From the NCBI GenBank assembly GCA_964019415.1, contig OZ025871.1:4618129-4682128 (forward strand): a stretch of DNA of 64,000 nucleotides, written 5' to 3'. The position numbers were made by a program, and so were the translations under genes. Shown piece by piece: positions 35,509 through 47,232 of the stretch (within the stretch, counting starts at the first letter, position 1; each line of letters begins with the position of its first letter). The notes beneath the pieces were generated by a model. It saw nothing but the letters and a program-made list of their open reading frames with translations. It ran no database searches and had not been told where the DNA came from. This stretch comes from Ianthella basta (lineage: Eukaryota > Porifera > Demospongiae > Verongiida > Ianthellidae).

Positions 35509-36044
35509 GTGAGTTGAATGACAGTGTTTGATGTGTCACACTGACCTTGTAAGCTGTGATCATTGTCTGTAAACTGTAATGTGTACAGCTTGTCATACAT
35601 TGCCTTTAGTGGTCCAGGCTCTCTGCAACTAGTGCTGGTAATGATAATGACCAGTGCAGATACTGACTTGAAGGGTCTCAAAGCTGCTCTCCTTACAACC
35701 TGCACTGTGTGCTACCTGGGTCCTAGTGTTTCATATTGTTGTAGCTTTCTAGTTGTTAGTGACGGCTTGATATTGTCCACTTGTGGTTTGATGTACTAAT
35801 CACTCACACCCCTGTCATTTCACTAGGATACTACATACATAGGATTAATGCAAGTAGAGATTCACTCACTTGTTGTTGATGTAATAGTAATGGTAGTAGG
35901 TAATTGTACTTGACTGCCAACCATGGCACAACCCATGCAGTTCTAACTGTGTTGTGGAAGGCTTAATTGTCAATGGTGTGTAAACCTTATAATGGACCAC
36001 ACTCACACTTGTAGCAGCTCATTTACAAACCTTTCTCTCTACAG

Positions 36045-36175
36045 GCAATGTGGTGCAGAGGAGTGTGGAAAGGGTCACCTTATCACATGTCCCACTTGAT
36101 TTGGTGTGTGGTGTTGTGGATTACTTTGAACATGTGGAAGAACTGAAGTGTGTGAACATCAAGGACCCACAGCAG
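36045..36175 (+). CDS. LRR exon B4
   Basis: 131 nt, phase 1 to 0 (acceptor ctctacag, donor gtatgt). NVVQRSVERVTLSHVPLDLV then CGVVDYFEHVEELKCVNIKD and PQQ. Nearly identical to B3. Unlike B3, only about 100 bp of intron precede the deletion scar. Confidence 0.93.
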
Positions 36176-36275
36176 GTATGTATGTATATTTTACATCCCT
36201 GTGGGCGTTGTGCATTATGTATGCAGAGTCTGCTAACTCATAAGAGGAATACAGATAACAAAACCTGCTGCCTTT

Positions 36276-36780
36276 GACTGAGGTTTACTTGTTGGTGTCG
36301 GATTTCGGACTCTTGCCATCTCTTCTGGTCGTTCTCGCGCTGCGCAATCAAGCGCCGAACGTTTTGTGAAGTTACGCACCATTTTGGTGTGTGACCAGAA
36401 AGCTACCACGTACCACGTAGCGACAAGAACGAATGCAGACGGCTGATGAACAAAGAGTCCAGCAGCTAGAGCAGCTCCTAGGTTCTTTTCTGGGTCACAG
36501 AAGTGCCAGCAAATAAAATACAAGCGTTCGCTTACTGTTCTCGTCTTCTTCGGCAGCACACACTTGTGAAGAATCTAGAGCTGGGCCATGAACACCCCAT
36601 AGCCTCCCTAAGGAACAGCACCATGGAATGCAACACCCAATGTCAACATTTTGCGCGAGGAAAGCCAGGAAAGCCACGGAAAAACAAAAGTACGGGGCTT
36701 GTATGTAGCCGCCATTTTTAAGTTGGGCTCACAGTACACGAGCGCGAAGTTTGAAATTGGGTCCTAATGGGTTAAATGGC
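36276..36780 (-). repeat. cassette Q, copy 3
   Basis: Starts at the scar cctttgactgagg after B4. Minus-strand AAAAATGGCGGCTACA motif near the right end. The block is complete, including ccaggaaag as in Q2. Confidence 0.6.
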
Positions 36781-37194
36781 TAAGCACCATGCATGTCAAT
36801 CCACAAGCTGTGAATTGGATCATATCTTGCATTCCTGCACCAAAGCTGTCTCTGTGTCATTGCCAACATTGGTGGTAGGGATAGTAACAACTGCAGATAG
36901 GTGACACTGGCTGGCTGCAGGTGTTGTCTGCACTGGCCTAGGCCCAACCATGCACATTCGTGCATGCACATATACTCACAAGTGTGCGTGTGCAACAGCA
37001 ATATACAGTAGCTGTAGGTGGCAAGGACCCTGAGTATCAAAATGTGACTGTCTGATACATTTAGCTGGCACGGGAGGAACTCACTACACACAGTGTTAGT
37101 ACATGACCATAAACAAACAGTGGGAAGTGAGGTGAGCCCCACTGGCCACAGCAAGCAAATACAATATGATAATGTGTATGAATGTTGAAGGATT
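36781..37194. repeat. block M between Q3 and S5
   Basis: Near-identical copy of the M blocks at 19.1 and 29.6 kb. Confidence 0.7.
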
Positions 37195-38872
37195 TCAGGT
37201 AGTCAACACATCTAGCATGCTTGGAAGATGAAGAAGAATTAATGTCACAATTTGCTAGTTATCTGTGTATTTGGTATGTCTGGTATCCCACTCTAACATG
37301 TTCAGTAGACATGGCACATGGAGGCAACGAACAGAGCATTACTTGTGCTCGACCACTTTGCTGGCTTCTGATCGAGTGGATCCATGTGGTCCATCCCACC
37401 TTTTGCTAAACATTCACAGTACACATTTGACCACTTGTGCATAGACTACCTTGCTGTGTTCAGTCCAGCACTCTATTTAGAATGTTAACAGCATACTTCG
37501 TTCAAACCAACGTACACACAGTGGACAAACTGAAGCCATGTGTGCACTTGTGGCCTACAGACTGATTTACCCATGGTGGCAGCTGGTGTGTAATTATATA
37601 ATGGGCCTGCACTAATCTTCACAGCAAGCAATATTTGCAGTGTCTAGTACAACTCTCAAGACTCTCATTTGTAATGTGCTCCCTTGGGAACAGCATGGAC
37701 CTCTACTGCCTCCTTTATTGCAGAAGATGGCTTCCATTTTGAGTGAACATTAATTTTGGTTCATTGAAAGTTATTAGAAGCAACAATGTATTGGTCTAAT
37801 GGTAGTAAAGTCAAATGTTAGCAAAGGCATTGGAACACTTTTATAATAGTTTGGTAACTTAAAGTCTAAAAGTGGTGTGCTCGCTTATACATAGATATGT
37901 AGCTTTATGGGATTACTTAAGTCTGCTGCTAATCGGAATGGTAAAGAACAGTATCTGTGAGGTGTATAATTAACAGTTGAAAAGTTTGTAATACAGTAGT
38001 TCAAAGGTGGCCAAATTGGCTAGAACTGTGCCAACTTTAGGCTGTGAGCTGACTGCTTCCTCTAAACCTGCTTAGCCTGCTGCTGCATCTCCATTCTGCA
38101 CTTAAATCATCCACTAGCACTTGGCTTGTGACGATGTAAGGCTGTAGTATGTAACAGTGGACACAACAGAGAAGCAGTGCATGTAATGGCTTCCTACTGT
38201 CACCAGTTTGGTACACCAGCCAAGTTCATCACTATGATCTGGCCTAGGTCTTTTGTAATCGAAAGAACAGGAGTAACAGCAGCACTTTGGAAGATCTGTA
38301 CCGACTAGGGCTCCTCCGATCACTGCAGTCCTTGGGCACCAGGACTGTGAGGTGTGAGAAGACTGAGGGGACCTATCCCCCTTCTAAGAAACTGAAGGGG
38401 GGAGGGGGCACTGACTTGGACACTAACACTGCTTCCCTAGCACTTCACTGAGTAAGGTGTATTAAAATTACTGTGGTTAAAAGCAATTATGCAATTCTGT
38501 TATGTCCTTTCTCTCCACCTTCTAATGAGGGCATTTTCAAACCCGTAGTTGCCTCCTCTATGTATAGTGCTGCTGAAGGTACAAGCTATTTTTTCTGCAT
38601 TTGGAAGTTGTTGTTGAAGCTGAGACTTCAGTAGTGACTCTGAAGTCAGAGGTATCTACCAGGACATGATAGTTCCAGAGGCTATCACTCAGTCACCTTG
38701 TCCACATCCTCCAATCTAGTCATGTCTAGCTCATGCATCTTGTAACTATCTCTTCAATGTGTGCAGCATGCTATGGTGTTTTGTGACTGCTTAATAAGCG
38801 AGTGTAGTGTGTTTTTGATATGCCATTTTATGGCCCTATGTGCCCTGTGTGACGCTGTATGTTAGCCGCTCT
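37195..38872 (+). repeat. intronic block S, copy 5
   Basis: As S4, but the shared frame is broken: tttagaatgttaacag gives a stop after ALYLEC, and tacgtacaca adds bases. S6 carries the same two changes. Confidence 0.8.
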
Positions 38873-40015
38873 TTGTGACGTCATTAAAATGGCGGGTGGT
38901 CACAACCGCGGTCGCAAGGAACAAGAGAAGTGGTACTTCACACACAGCTCGCACGTTATCTGTGATTGAAACGTACAACAAGCCATCCAGTGTAAAGGTA
39001 TCAACAGCGCTTCGGTTTCTTATCTGTCAGCACTACTTCTCACGGTGACTTACGAAATTCGCAGCGAAAAAAGTTGGATCACCCTCGATCTGTTGCAGCG
39101 TGTCGTTTCCTCCTGCTGCCAGCAACCATCCTACACCATATTTCCAGTACTGCCCTATAATTGTGAAGGACAACTGAAGAGCAACACAACAGCTAACCAC
39201 ACTGCATGCATCATCAGGATTCAGAGAACCAGAGATACAGGCAATTACAGTCAGTGTGTGGTAAGTATGAATTACCACTCCATTACGTATCTTGTCCTCC
39301 CTCTGGACCTCCTTCCTTCTGTTTGCCTCTCATCACTCCATGGCGTATCTCACACAATTCACAATTGTTCTTTCTCTCAAGCCTCTTCCTCATCACTCCT
39401 ACTGCCAGTGCCTACTTCCATCTCTTGCCTGTTTTCATTCCTCACACAGTCCAAGCTAGTCACTTTCAAGCACTAACAACTTTCAATTCTGTAGGCCTTA
39501 AATAATGAGTAAGTGCTTTCTAGTTTTGAAATGATTCCTCACCACACCCACTGCTGTCAGTGCCTGGTTGATTCCCATCTCAGTATGGCCCAACTACTCT
39601 ACCCATTCCAATTGAGATTCTGGCCCCACCACTCCACTGACATTTCACTGCTTCACAATGCTGACAACTGGTACCTAATCTTTGACTGAGGTTTACTTGT
39701 TGGTGTACTATATTATTTAGATGTGGCTAACACTTCTGACACTGCTGACCACTGTCTAATCATTAAAAGGCTAAGCACCATGCATGTCATTCCACAAGCT
39801 GTGAATTGGATCCAATCTTGCATTCCTGCACCAAAGCTGTCTCTGTGGGTGATACTGTATCTGCCCATTAGAATTGTATTGTGGGGTGTTCTGTAGGGGG
39901 CACTCCTACCAACCTTGGCAGCTGATGACTGTTGACTTGATGCAATGCTAATAGTGTCAATATTTCACTGTATACAGTTGTGGTGTATGCAATGCTCATC
40001 TTGAGTCATGCCTTG
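38873..40015 (+). repeat. block P, copy 6
   Basis: CRE at 38,876-38,883 with AAAATGGCGGGTGG. Complete, but about 55 bp are missing near the end (ttctgtaggggg joins directly to cactcctacc). Confidence 0.75.
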
Positions 40016-40338
40016 CCTTCAGGTACATAGACTGGTTTTGAATGTACAATACCAGAAATCATTCTTCCCTGTCATTGTTGAAATGTAGTTTGATATTCCT
40101 GCCAAAGTTCTTATTCAAATTTGCTATCACTGATTTGGTTGAAACTGCATCTTAAGTTCCTTCAATTGACCAGTTCTCAAAATTTTAATCTCCAAATATG
40201 GAGATGTACTAGTAATAGTTACTAAGTCACATGACATAATATTTGAGGTAATGTATTGGAATAACAGTACTGTAAATTAGCTATTACAGCTACATATTTT
40301 ACTGGTAAGTGGTATTGCACCACCATCTCTTCTATCAG

Positions 40339-40342
<4 letters not shown>

Positions 40343-40388
<46 letters not shown>

Positions 40389-40405
40389 TGTGTGTGAGTG
40401 AGTCT
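40343..40405. repeat. (GT)n microsatellite, first of a pair
   Basis: About 23 GT units, separated by 110 bp of intervening sequence (tctggccagctcaccc ... gaactggactg) from a second array. Confidence 0.9.
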
Positions 40406-40511
40406 GGCCAGCTCACCCTTTTTCTGACGGCATGGCCTCTGAAACAGGGCACTAACCTAGGTGCCCTGCCCTACGCCCTTAGGATTGCAAGGAGACGGAC
40501 TGAACTGGACT

Positions 40512-40512
<1 letters not shown>

Positions 40513-40568
<56 letters not shown>
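40513..40568. repeat. (GT)n microsatellite, second of a pair
   Basis: About 28 GT units. The other units have one array, so the 110-bp middle looks like an insertion into a formerly single array. Confidence 0.9.
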
Positions 40569-40569
<1 letters not shown>

Positions 40570-41240
40570 ATGTTAGCCTGTATCACTCCCTCGCGAGTGC
40601 AAACACCATGGAAGGAGGGTATTTGTGTGGCATGCTGTCAAATCGTACACTGTTGCAATAACGACCTTCTTTCTGCAATGACTATCTGTTGAACTAAACC
40701 TGCTAATGTTAAACTATTGTACAACTGATGTGCATTGCCCATTGTTTGGCTCTTCTTTGCTGACCCTGAGCTTTAGCCTTTAAATGTGTTGCTCATTGTT
40801 TCAGACAGCTGTCTGTGGTTGTGTGTATGCCTTTTGGTGTAACTAGAACAAGCTGAAAGAGGGCACAGCTTTCAGTCTTCTGATGTACTCATGTTCTGTG
40901 CAGAACTGTCCATATTTTCAGGCTTCTTAGTGTGACCGCAGGTGTGTTGCTCAAGCTACATCTTCCAGACCTGTACAGTTCTAATTGCATTTGCACACCC
41001 TGCTACCTACACTCAGTCTACGTATCTCTCCTGCTTATACCCCATTTGTTCCCCTATCTCAAGTCTTCACCTGTCCACTTCCCTGCAATGGGGTGACCTA
41101 TTAGCATAGCTGCTTAGCCTTCGCTCCTTCCTCTGTCTCATTGTAAGCCATCCCTCCTTTCACCACCTCCTGCTCTCACAGACTACATATTCTAGATAAT
41201 TCATATGCTCATGTGTACTTCACCTCCTTGCTCACTGCAG

Positions 41241-41451
41241 AGCCTGAGCCGTGATCTTCTGGACAAGATGGCTACATCACTAGCTCAGAACAAGACAATG
41301 ACAAAGCTGGAATTGAAGGGTGGTGGCTTAAGATCTAATGAAGATGTCAAGCTATTCACCCACCACCTCCTGTTGGGCCTCAGCAACAACACTACATTGA
41401 CAGATTTGACACTGAGTCTACCACCACAGTGCTGGGACTGGCCTTGTGATG
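41241..41451 (+). CDS. LRR exon A4
   Basis: 211 nt, phase 0 to 1. SLSRDLLDKMATSLAQN and KTMTK, then variable LELKGGGLRSNED, constant KLFTHHLLLGLSNNTTL, second strand LTLSLPPQ, ending CWDWPCDG. Against A2, the 65 nt before the first strand differ by one synonymous change, while about ten differences fall in the roughly 36 nt after it. Confidence 0.93.
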
Positions 41452-41989
41452 GTGAGTTGAATGTCAGTGTTTGATGTGTCACACTGACCTTGTAAGCTGT
41501 GATCATTGTCTGTAAACTGTAATGTGTACAGCTTGTCATACATTCCCTTTAGTGGTCCAGGCTCTCTGCAACTAGTGCTGGTAATGATAATGACCAGTGC
41601 AGATACTGACTTGAAGGGTCTCAAAGCTGCTCTCCTTACAACCTGCACTGTGTGCTACCTGGGACCTAGTGTTTCATATTGTTGTAGCTTTCTAGTTGTT
41701 AGTGACAGCTTGATATCGTCCAATCTGTGGTTTGATGTACTAATCACTCACACCCCTGTCATTTCACTAGGATACTTACGTACATAGGATTAATGCAAGT
41801 AGAGATTCACTCACTTGTTGTTGATGTAATAGTAATGGTAGTAGGTAATTGTACTTGACTGCCAACCATGGCACAACCCATGCAGTTCTAACTGTGTTGT
41901 GGAAGACTTAATTGTCAATGGTGTGTAAACCTTATAATGGACCACACTCACACTTGTAGCAGCTCATTTACAAACCTTTCTCTCTACAG

Positions 41990-42120
41990 GCAATGTGGTG
42001 CCAAGGAGCGTGAAAAGGGTCACCTTAGAAGATGTCCCACTTGATGTGGTGTGTGGTGCTGTGGATTACTTTGAACATGTGGAAGAACTGAAGTGTGTGA
42101 ACATCAAGGACCCACAGCAG
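41990..42120 (+). CDS. LRR exon B5
   Basis: 131 nt, phase 1 to 0 (acceptor ctctacag, donor gtacgt). NVVPRSVKRVTLEDVPLDVV then CGAVDYFEHVEELKCVNIKD and PQQ. The strand-proximal pair is ED in place of SC/SH in B3/B4. Identical to B6 except in the last third. Confidence 0.93.
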
Positions 42121-42232
42121 GTACGTTTGTATAATTATATTTTACATCCTTGTGGGCGTTGTGCATTATGTATGCAGAGTCTGCTAACTCATAAGAGGAA
42201 TACAGATAACAAAACCTGCTGCCTTTGATTAG

Positions 42233-43135
42233 CAAACATTAATGTAAAATATATACCAGCATGGCCTTTGGCTGTGCTCTGCCTCATGTCACTGGCTGGA
42301 CAGTGCAAGCTATCTTGTGTCGTTTGACTGGTTCCAATTGGCCGACATTGGTGGTATGCATGGTGCCAACTGCACTTGGGTGACACTGGCTGAACAGCGT
42401 TGATGTTGTTTGCACTGGCCTAGGCTCAGCCATCCACTTTCGTGCATGCACATAATTATACTCACAAGTGTGTGTGCAACAGCAATGTACAGTAGCTGTA
42501 GGTGGCAAAGGCCCTAGCTGAGTATCAAAATGTGACTGTCTGTGCACAAGTGGTTTAGCTGGCACGCGAGGAACTCGCAAGTATGCCCTTTGACCCACAC
42601 ACACCAGGGCTGTGATTTGTGAGAAGGTTGAGGGGGCCTGTCCCACTTCTAAGAAACCTGGAGGGGGACACTGACTTGGACACTTGGACTTGGACACTGA
42701 CACTGCTACTCTACACTTCACTGAGTAAGGGTGTTATATAATTACTTTGGTTAAAATTGCATTGCTAGGTATCTTATCCTCCCTCTGAAACTCTTTCCTT
42801 CCGTTTGCCCTCTCATCACTCCATGGCATTTCTCACACACTCACCTACTACCATCTCTTGCCTGTTTTCATTCCTCGCACAGTCCAAGCTAGTCACTTTC
42901 AAGCACTAACAGCTTTCAACTCTGTAGGCCTTCAATTATGAATAACTACTTTCTAGTTGAAATGATTCCCCACCACACCCACTGCTGTCAGTGCCTGGTT
43001 GATTCCCATCTCAGTATGGCCCAACTACTCTACCCATTCCAATTGGGATTCAGGCCCCACCACTCCACTGACATTTCACTGCTTCACAATGCTGACAACT
43101 GGTACCTAACCTTTGACTGAGGTGTACTTGTTGGT
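42233..43135. repeat. shortened block M plus 5'-truncated block P
   Basis: Copy of 28,262-29,157 with small differences (an extra aatt near 42,452). Confidence 0.7.
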
Positions 43136-43462
43136 GACGGATTTCAGACTCTCGCTGTCTCTCCTGGTCGTTCTCGCGCTGCGCAATCAAGCGCCGAACG
43201 TTTTGCGGAGTTACGCACCATTTTGGTGTGTGACCAGAAAGCTACCACGTAGCATGTAGCGACAAGAACGAATGCAGACGGCTGTTGAACAAATAGTCCA
43301 GCAGCTAGAGCGGCTCCTAGGTTCTTTTCTGGGTCACAGAAGTGCCAGCAAGTAAAATACAAGCGTTCGCTTACCGTTCTCGTCTTCTTCGGCAGCACAC
43401 GCTTGCAAAGAATCTAGAGCTGGGCCACGAACACCCCATAGCCTTCCTAAGGAACAGCACTA
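43136..43462 (-). repeat. cassette Q, copy 4 (truncated)
   Basis: Ends after aaggaacagcac and joins straight into block M at taggcccaacc. The YY1/TISU motif and ATG frame of the other Q copies are deleted. Confidence 0.65.
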
Positions 43463-43715
43463 GGCCCAACCATGCACATTCGTGCATGCACATATACTCA
43501 CAAGTGTGTGTGTGCAACAGCAATGTACAGTAGCTGTAGGTGGCAAGGGCCCTGAGTATCAAAATGTGACTGTCTGATACATTTAGCTGGCACGGGAGGA
43601 ACTCACTACACACAGTGTTAGTACATGACCTTAAACAAACAGTGGGAAGTGAGGTGAGCCCCACTGGCCACAGTAAGCAAACAGAATATGATAATGTGTA
43701 TGAATGTGGAAGGAT
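43463..43715. repeat. right part of block M
   Basis: Only the half from taggcccaaccatgcac onward remains. Confidence 0.65.
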
Positions 43716-45389
43716 TTCAGGTAATCAACACATCTAGCATGCTTGGAAGATGAAGAAGAATTAATGTCACAATTTGCTAGTTATCTGTGTGTTTGGTATG
43801 TCTGGTATCCCACTCTAACATGTTCAGTAGACATGGCACATGAAGGCAACGAACAGAGCATTACTTGTGCTCGACCACTTTGCTGGCTTCTGATCGAGTG
43901 GATCCATGTGGTCCATCCCACCTTTTGCTAAACATTCACAGTACACATTTGACCACTTGTGCATAGACTACCTTGCTGTGTTCAGTCCAGCACTCTATTT
44001 AGAATGTTAACAGCATACTTCGTTCAAACCAACGTACACACAGTGGACAAACTGAAGCCATGTGTGCACTTGTGGCCTACAGACTGATTTACCCATGGTG
44101 GCAGCTGGTGTGTAATTATATAATGGGCCTGCACTAATCTTCACAGCAAGCAATATTTGCAGTGTCTAGTACAACTCTCAAGACTCTCATTTGTAATGTG
44201 CTCCCTGGGAACAGCATGGACCTCTACTGCCTCCTTTATTGCAGAAGATGGCTTCCATTTTGAGTGAACATTAATTTTGGTTCATTGAAAGTTATTAGAA
44301 GCAACAATGTATTGGTCTAATGGTAGTAAAGTCAAATGTTAGCAAAGGCATTGGAAGACTTTTATAATAGTTTGGTAACTTAAGTCTAAAAGTGTTGTGC
44401 TCGCTTATACATAGATATGTAGCTTTATGGGATTACTTAAGTCTGCTGCTAATCGGAATGGTAAAGAACAGTATCTGTGAGGTGTATAATTAACTGTTGA
44501 AAAGTCTGTAGTACAGTAGTTCAAAGGTGGCCAAATTAGTTAGAACTGTGCCAACTTTAGGCTGTAATCTGACTGCTTCCTCTAAACCTGCTTAGCCTGC
44601 TGCTGCATCTCCATTCTGCACTTAAATCATCCACTAGCACTTGGCTTGTGACGATGTAAGGCTGTAGTATGTAACAGTGGACACAACAGAGAAGCAGTGC
44701 ATGTAATGGCTTCCTACTGTCGCCAGTTTGGTACACCAGCCAATTAAGTTCATCACCATAATCTGGCCTAGGTCTTTTGTAATCGAAAGAACAGGAGTAA
44801 CAGCAGCACTTTGGAAGATCTGTACCGACTAGGGCTCCTTCGATCACTGCAGTCCTTGGGCACCAGGACTGTGAGGTGTGAGAAGACTGAGGGGACCTAT
44901 CCCCCTTCTAAGAAACTGAAGGGGGGAGGGGGGCACTGACTTGGACACTAACACTGCTTCCCTAGCACTTCACTGAGTAAGGTGTATTAAAATTACTGTG
45001 GTTAAAAGCAATTATGCAATTCTGTTATGTCCTTTCTCTCCACCTTCTAATGAGGGCATTTTCAAACCCGTAGTTGCCTCCTCTATGTATAGTGCTGCTG
45101 AAGGTAAAAGCTATTTTTTCTGCATTTGGAAGTTGTTGTTGAAGCTGAGACTTCAGTAGTGACTCTGAAGTCAGAGGTAGCTACCAGGACATGATAGCTC
45201 CAGAGGCTATCACTCAGTCACCTTGTCCACATCTTCCAATCTAGTCATGTCTAGTTCATGCATCTTGTAACTATCTCTTCAATCTGTGCAGCATGCTATG
45301 GTGTTTTGTGACTGCTTAATAAGTGAATGTAGTGTGTTTTTGACATGCCATCTTATGGCCCTGTGTGATGCTGTATGTTAGCCGCTATT
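43716..45389 (+). repeat. intronic block S, copy 6
   Basis: As S5, including the same frame-breaking agaatgttaacag. Followed by P7. Confidence 0.8.
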
Positions 45390-46600
45390 TGTGACGTCAT
45401 TAAAATGGCGGGTGGTCACACGCGCGGTAGCAAGGAACAAGAGAAGTGGTACTTCACACACAGCTCGCACGTTGTCTGTGATTGAAACTTACAACAAGCC
45501 ACCCAGTGTAGAGGTATCAACAGCGCTTCGGTTTCTTATCTGTTAGCACTACTTCTCACGGTGACTTACGAAATTCGCAGCGAAAAAAGTTGGATCACCC
45601 TCGATCTGTTGCAGCGTGTCGTTTCCTCCTGCTGCCAGCAACCATCCTACACCATATTTCCAGTACTGCCCTATAATTGTGAAGGACAACTGAAGAGCAA
45701 CACAACAGCTAACCACACTGCATGCATCATCAGGATTCAGAGAACCAGAGATACAGGGCATTAGAGGCAGTGTGTGGTAAGAATTAATTACCACTCCATT
45801 ACTAAGTATCTTGTCCTCCCTCTAGACCTCCTACCTTCTGTTTGCCCTCTCACCACTCCATGGCGTATCTCACAAACTTCACAATTGTTCTTTCTCTCAA
45901 GCCTCTTCCTCATCACTCCTACTGCCAGTGGCTACTTCCATTTCTTGCATGTTTTCATTCCTCACACAGTCCAAGCCAGTCACTTTCAAGCACTAACAGC
46001 TTTCAGCTCTGTAGGCCTTCAATAATGAATAACTGCTTTCTAGTGTTGAAATGATTCCTCGCCACACCCACTGCTGTCAGTGCCTGGTTGATTCCCATCT
46101 CAGTATGGCCCAACTACTCTACCCATTCCAATTGGGATACTGGCCCCACCTCTCCACTGACATTTCACTGCTTCACAATGCCAAGAACTGGTACCTAACC
46201 TTTGACTGAGGTTTACTTGTTGGTGTACTATATTATTTAGATGTGGCTACCACTTCTGACACTGCTGACCACTGTCTAATCATTAAATGCTAAGCACCAT
46301 GCATGTCAATCCACAAGCTGAGAATTGGATCCAATCTTGTATTCCTGCACCAAAGCTGTCTCTGTGGGTGATACTGTATCTGCCCATTAGAATTGTATTG
46401 TGAGGTGTTCTGCAGGGATCTCCATCTATCATGTCAGTAATGTGTTAACAGTAAGTGTTCTTTGGGACACTAACTGGGGCACTCCTACCAACCTTGTCAG
46501 CTGATGACTGTTGACTTCATGCAATGCTAAGAGTGTCAATATTTCACTGTATACAGTTGTGGTGTATGCAATGCTCATCTTGAGTCATGCCTTGCCTTCA
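45390..46600 (+). repeat. block P, copy 7
   Basis: CRE at 45,392-45,399 and AAAATGGCGGGTGG. Complete through the RT fossil. Confidence 0.75.
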
Positions 46601-46788
46601 GGTACATAGACTAGATTTGAATGTACAATACCAGAAATCATTCTTCCCTGTCATTGTTGAAATGTAGTTTGATATTCCTGCCAAAGTTCTTGTTCAAATT
46701 TGCTATCACTGATTTGGTTGAAACTGCATCTTAAGTTCCTTCAATTGACCAGTCCTCAAATTCTTAATCTCCAAATATGGAGATGTAC

Positions 46789-47232
46789 CACCGTAAATAT
46801 TCTAAAAAAATTGACAATCTAAAGTTCACAAACTTCCAGCGATCTTGCCTTGACCCGCTCTAAAACTTTGATATATTTACTGTCTCTACAGCTTGGAAAA
46901 CCTCTAATTTTGGCAAGGGTAAGGTTATATCGCCATTAATTTTGCCTCCATTCTTGATGAGCACGAACGCTTCGCCAATACTGGGGTTCCACACCTTGTA
47001 GACATGATATCTGCAAATAACGCACGATATTGTTACAAAGGAAACGCCAGCGGCTGCCATTTTCTGTACAGAGCCTTCCAAAAAGTGGCGCCAGAGATCA
47101 CTCCAATTTTGCAAGAAGGCTCTATTTTCACAAGAAAAAGACAGCAAAGAAGATCATAATGCCTCCTAACTTTCAAAAGGTTAGATTTGAAATGCAGATA
47201 AAGTTTACGAATTTTTAGAATATTTACGGTAG
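46789..47232 (-). mobile_element. MITE-like element with TA target and captured coding fragment
   Basis: Terminal inverted repeat CCGTAAATATTCTA at the left and TAGAATATTTACGG at the right, then extended imperfect similarity. The paralogous site at 40.2 kb reads gatgtactagtaatag without it; here the flanks are gatgtacCA and TAgtaatag, so TA was duplicated and one copy mutated. On the minus strand an ATG in a YY1/TISU-like context (AAAATGGCAGCCGC, ATG at 47,058-47,060) opens a 66-codon frame containing YHVYKVWNPSIGEAF. From memory this resembles the start of HIRAN-type domains in invertebrate proteins, suggesting a captured host exon. No transposase is present. Confidence 0.7.

Larger units (their letters stand above)
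35298..41240 (+). repeat. tandem unit 2 of the LRR array (A3-B4 plus intron)
   Basis: 5.94-kb unit: A3, B4, Q, M, S5, P6, two GT arrays. It is shorter than units 1 and 3 because about 0.89 kb between B4 and Q is deleted. Confidence 0.85.

Noticed and set aside
35342-35705. Minus-strand ORFs opposite exon A copies (also at 27.4, 41.3 and 48.1 kb)
   Set aside because: Shadow frames of the conserved exon and intron; the plus-strand exon explains the conservation, phase and splice sites.
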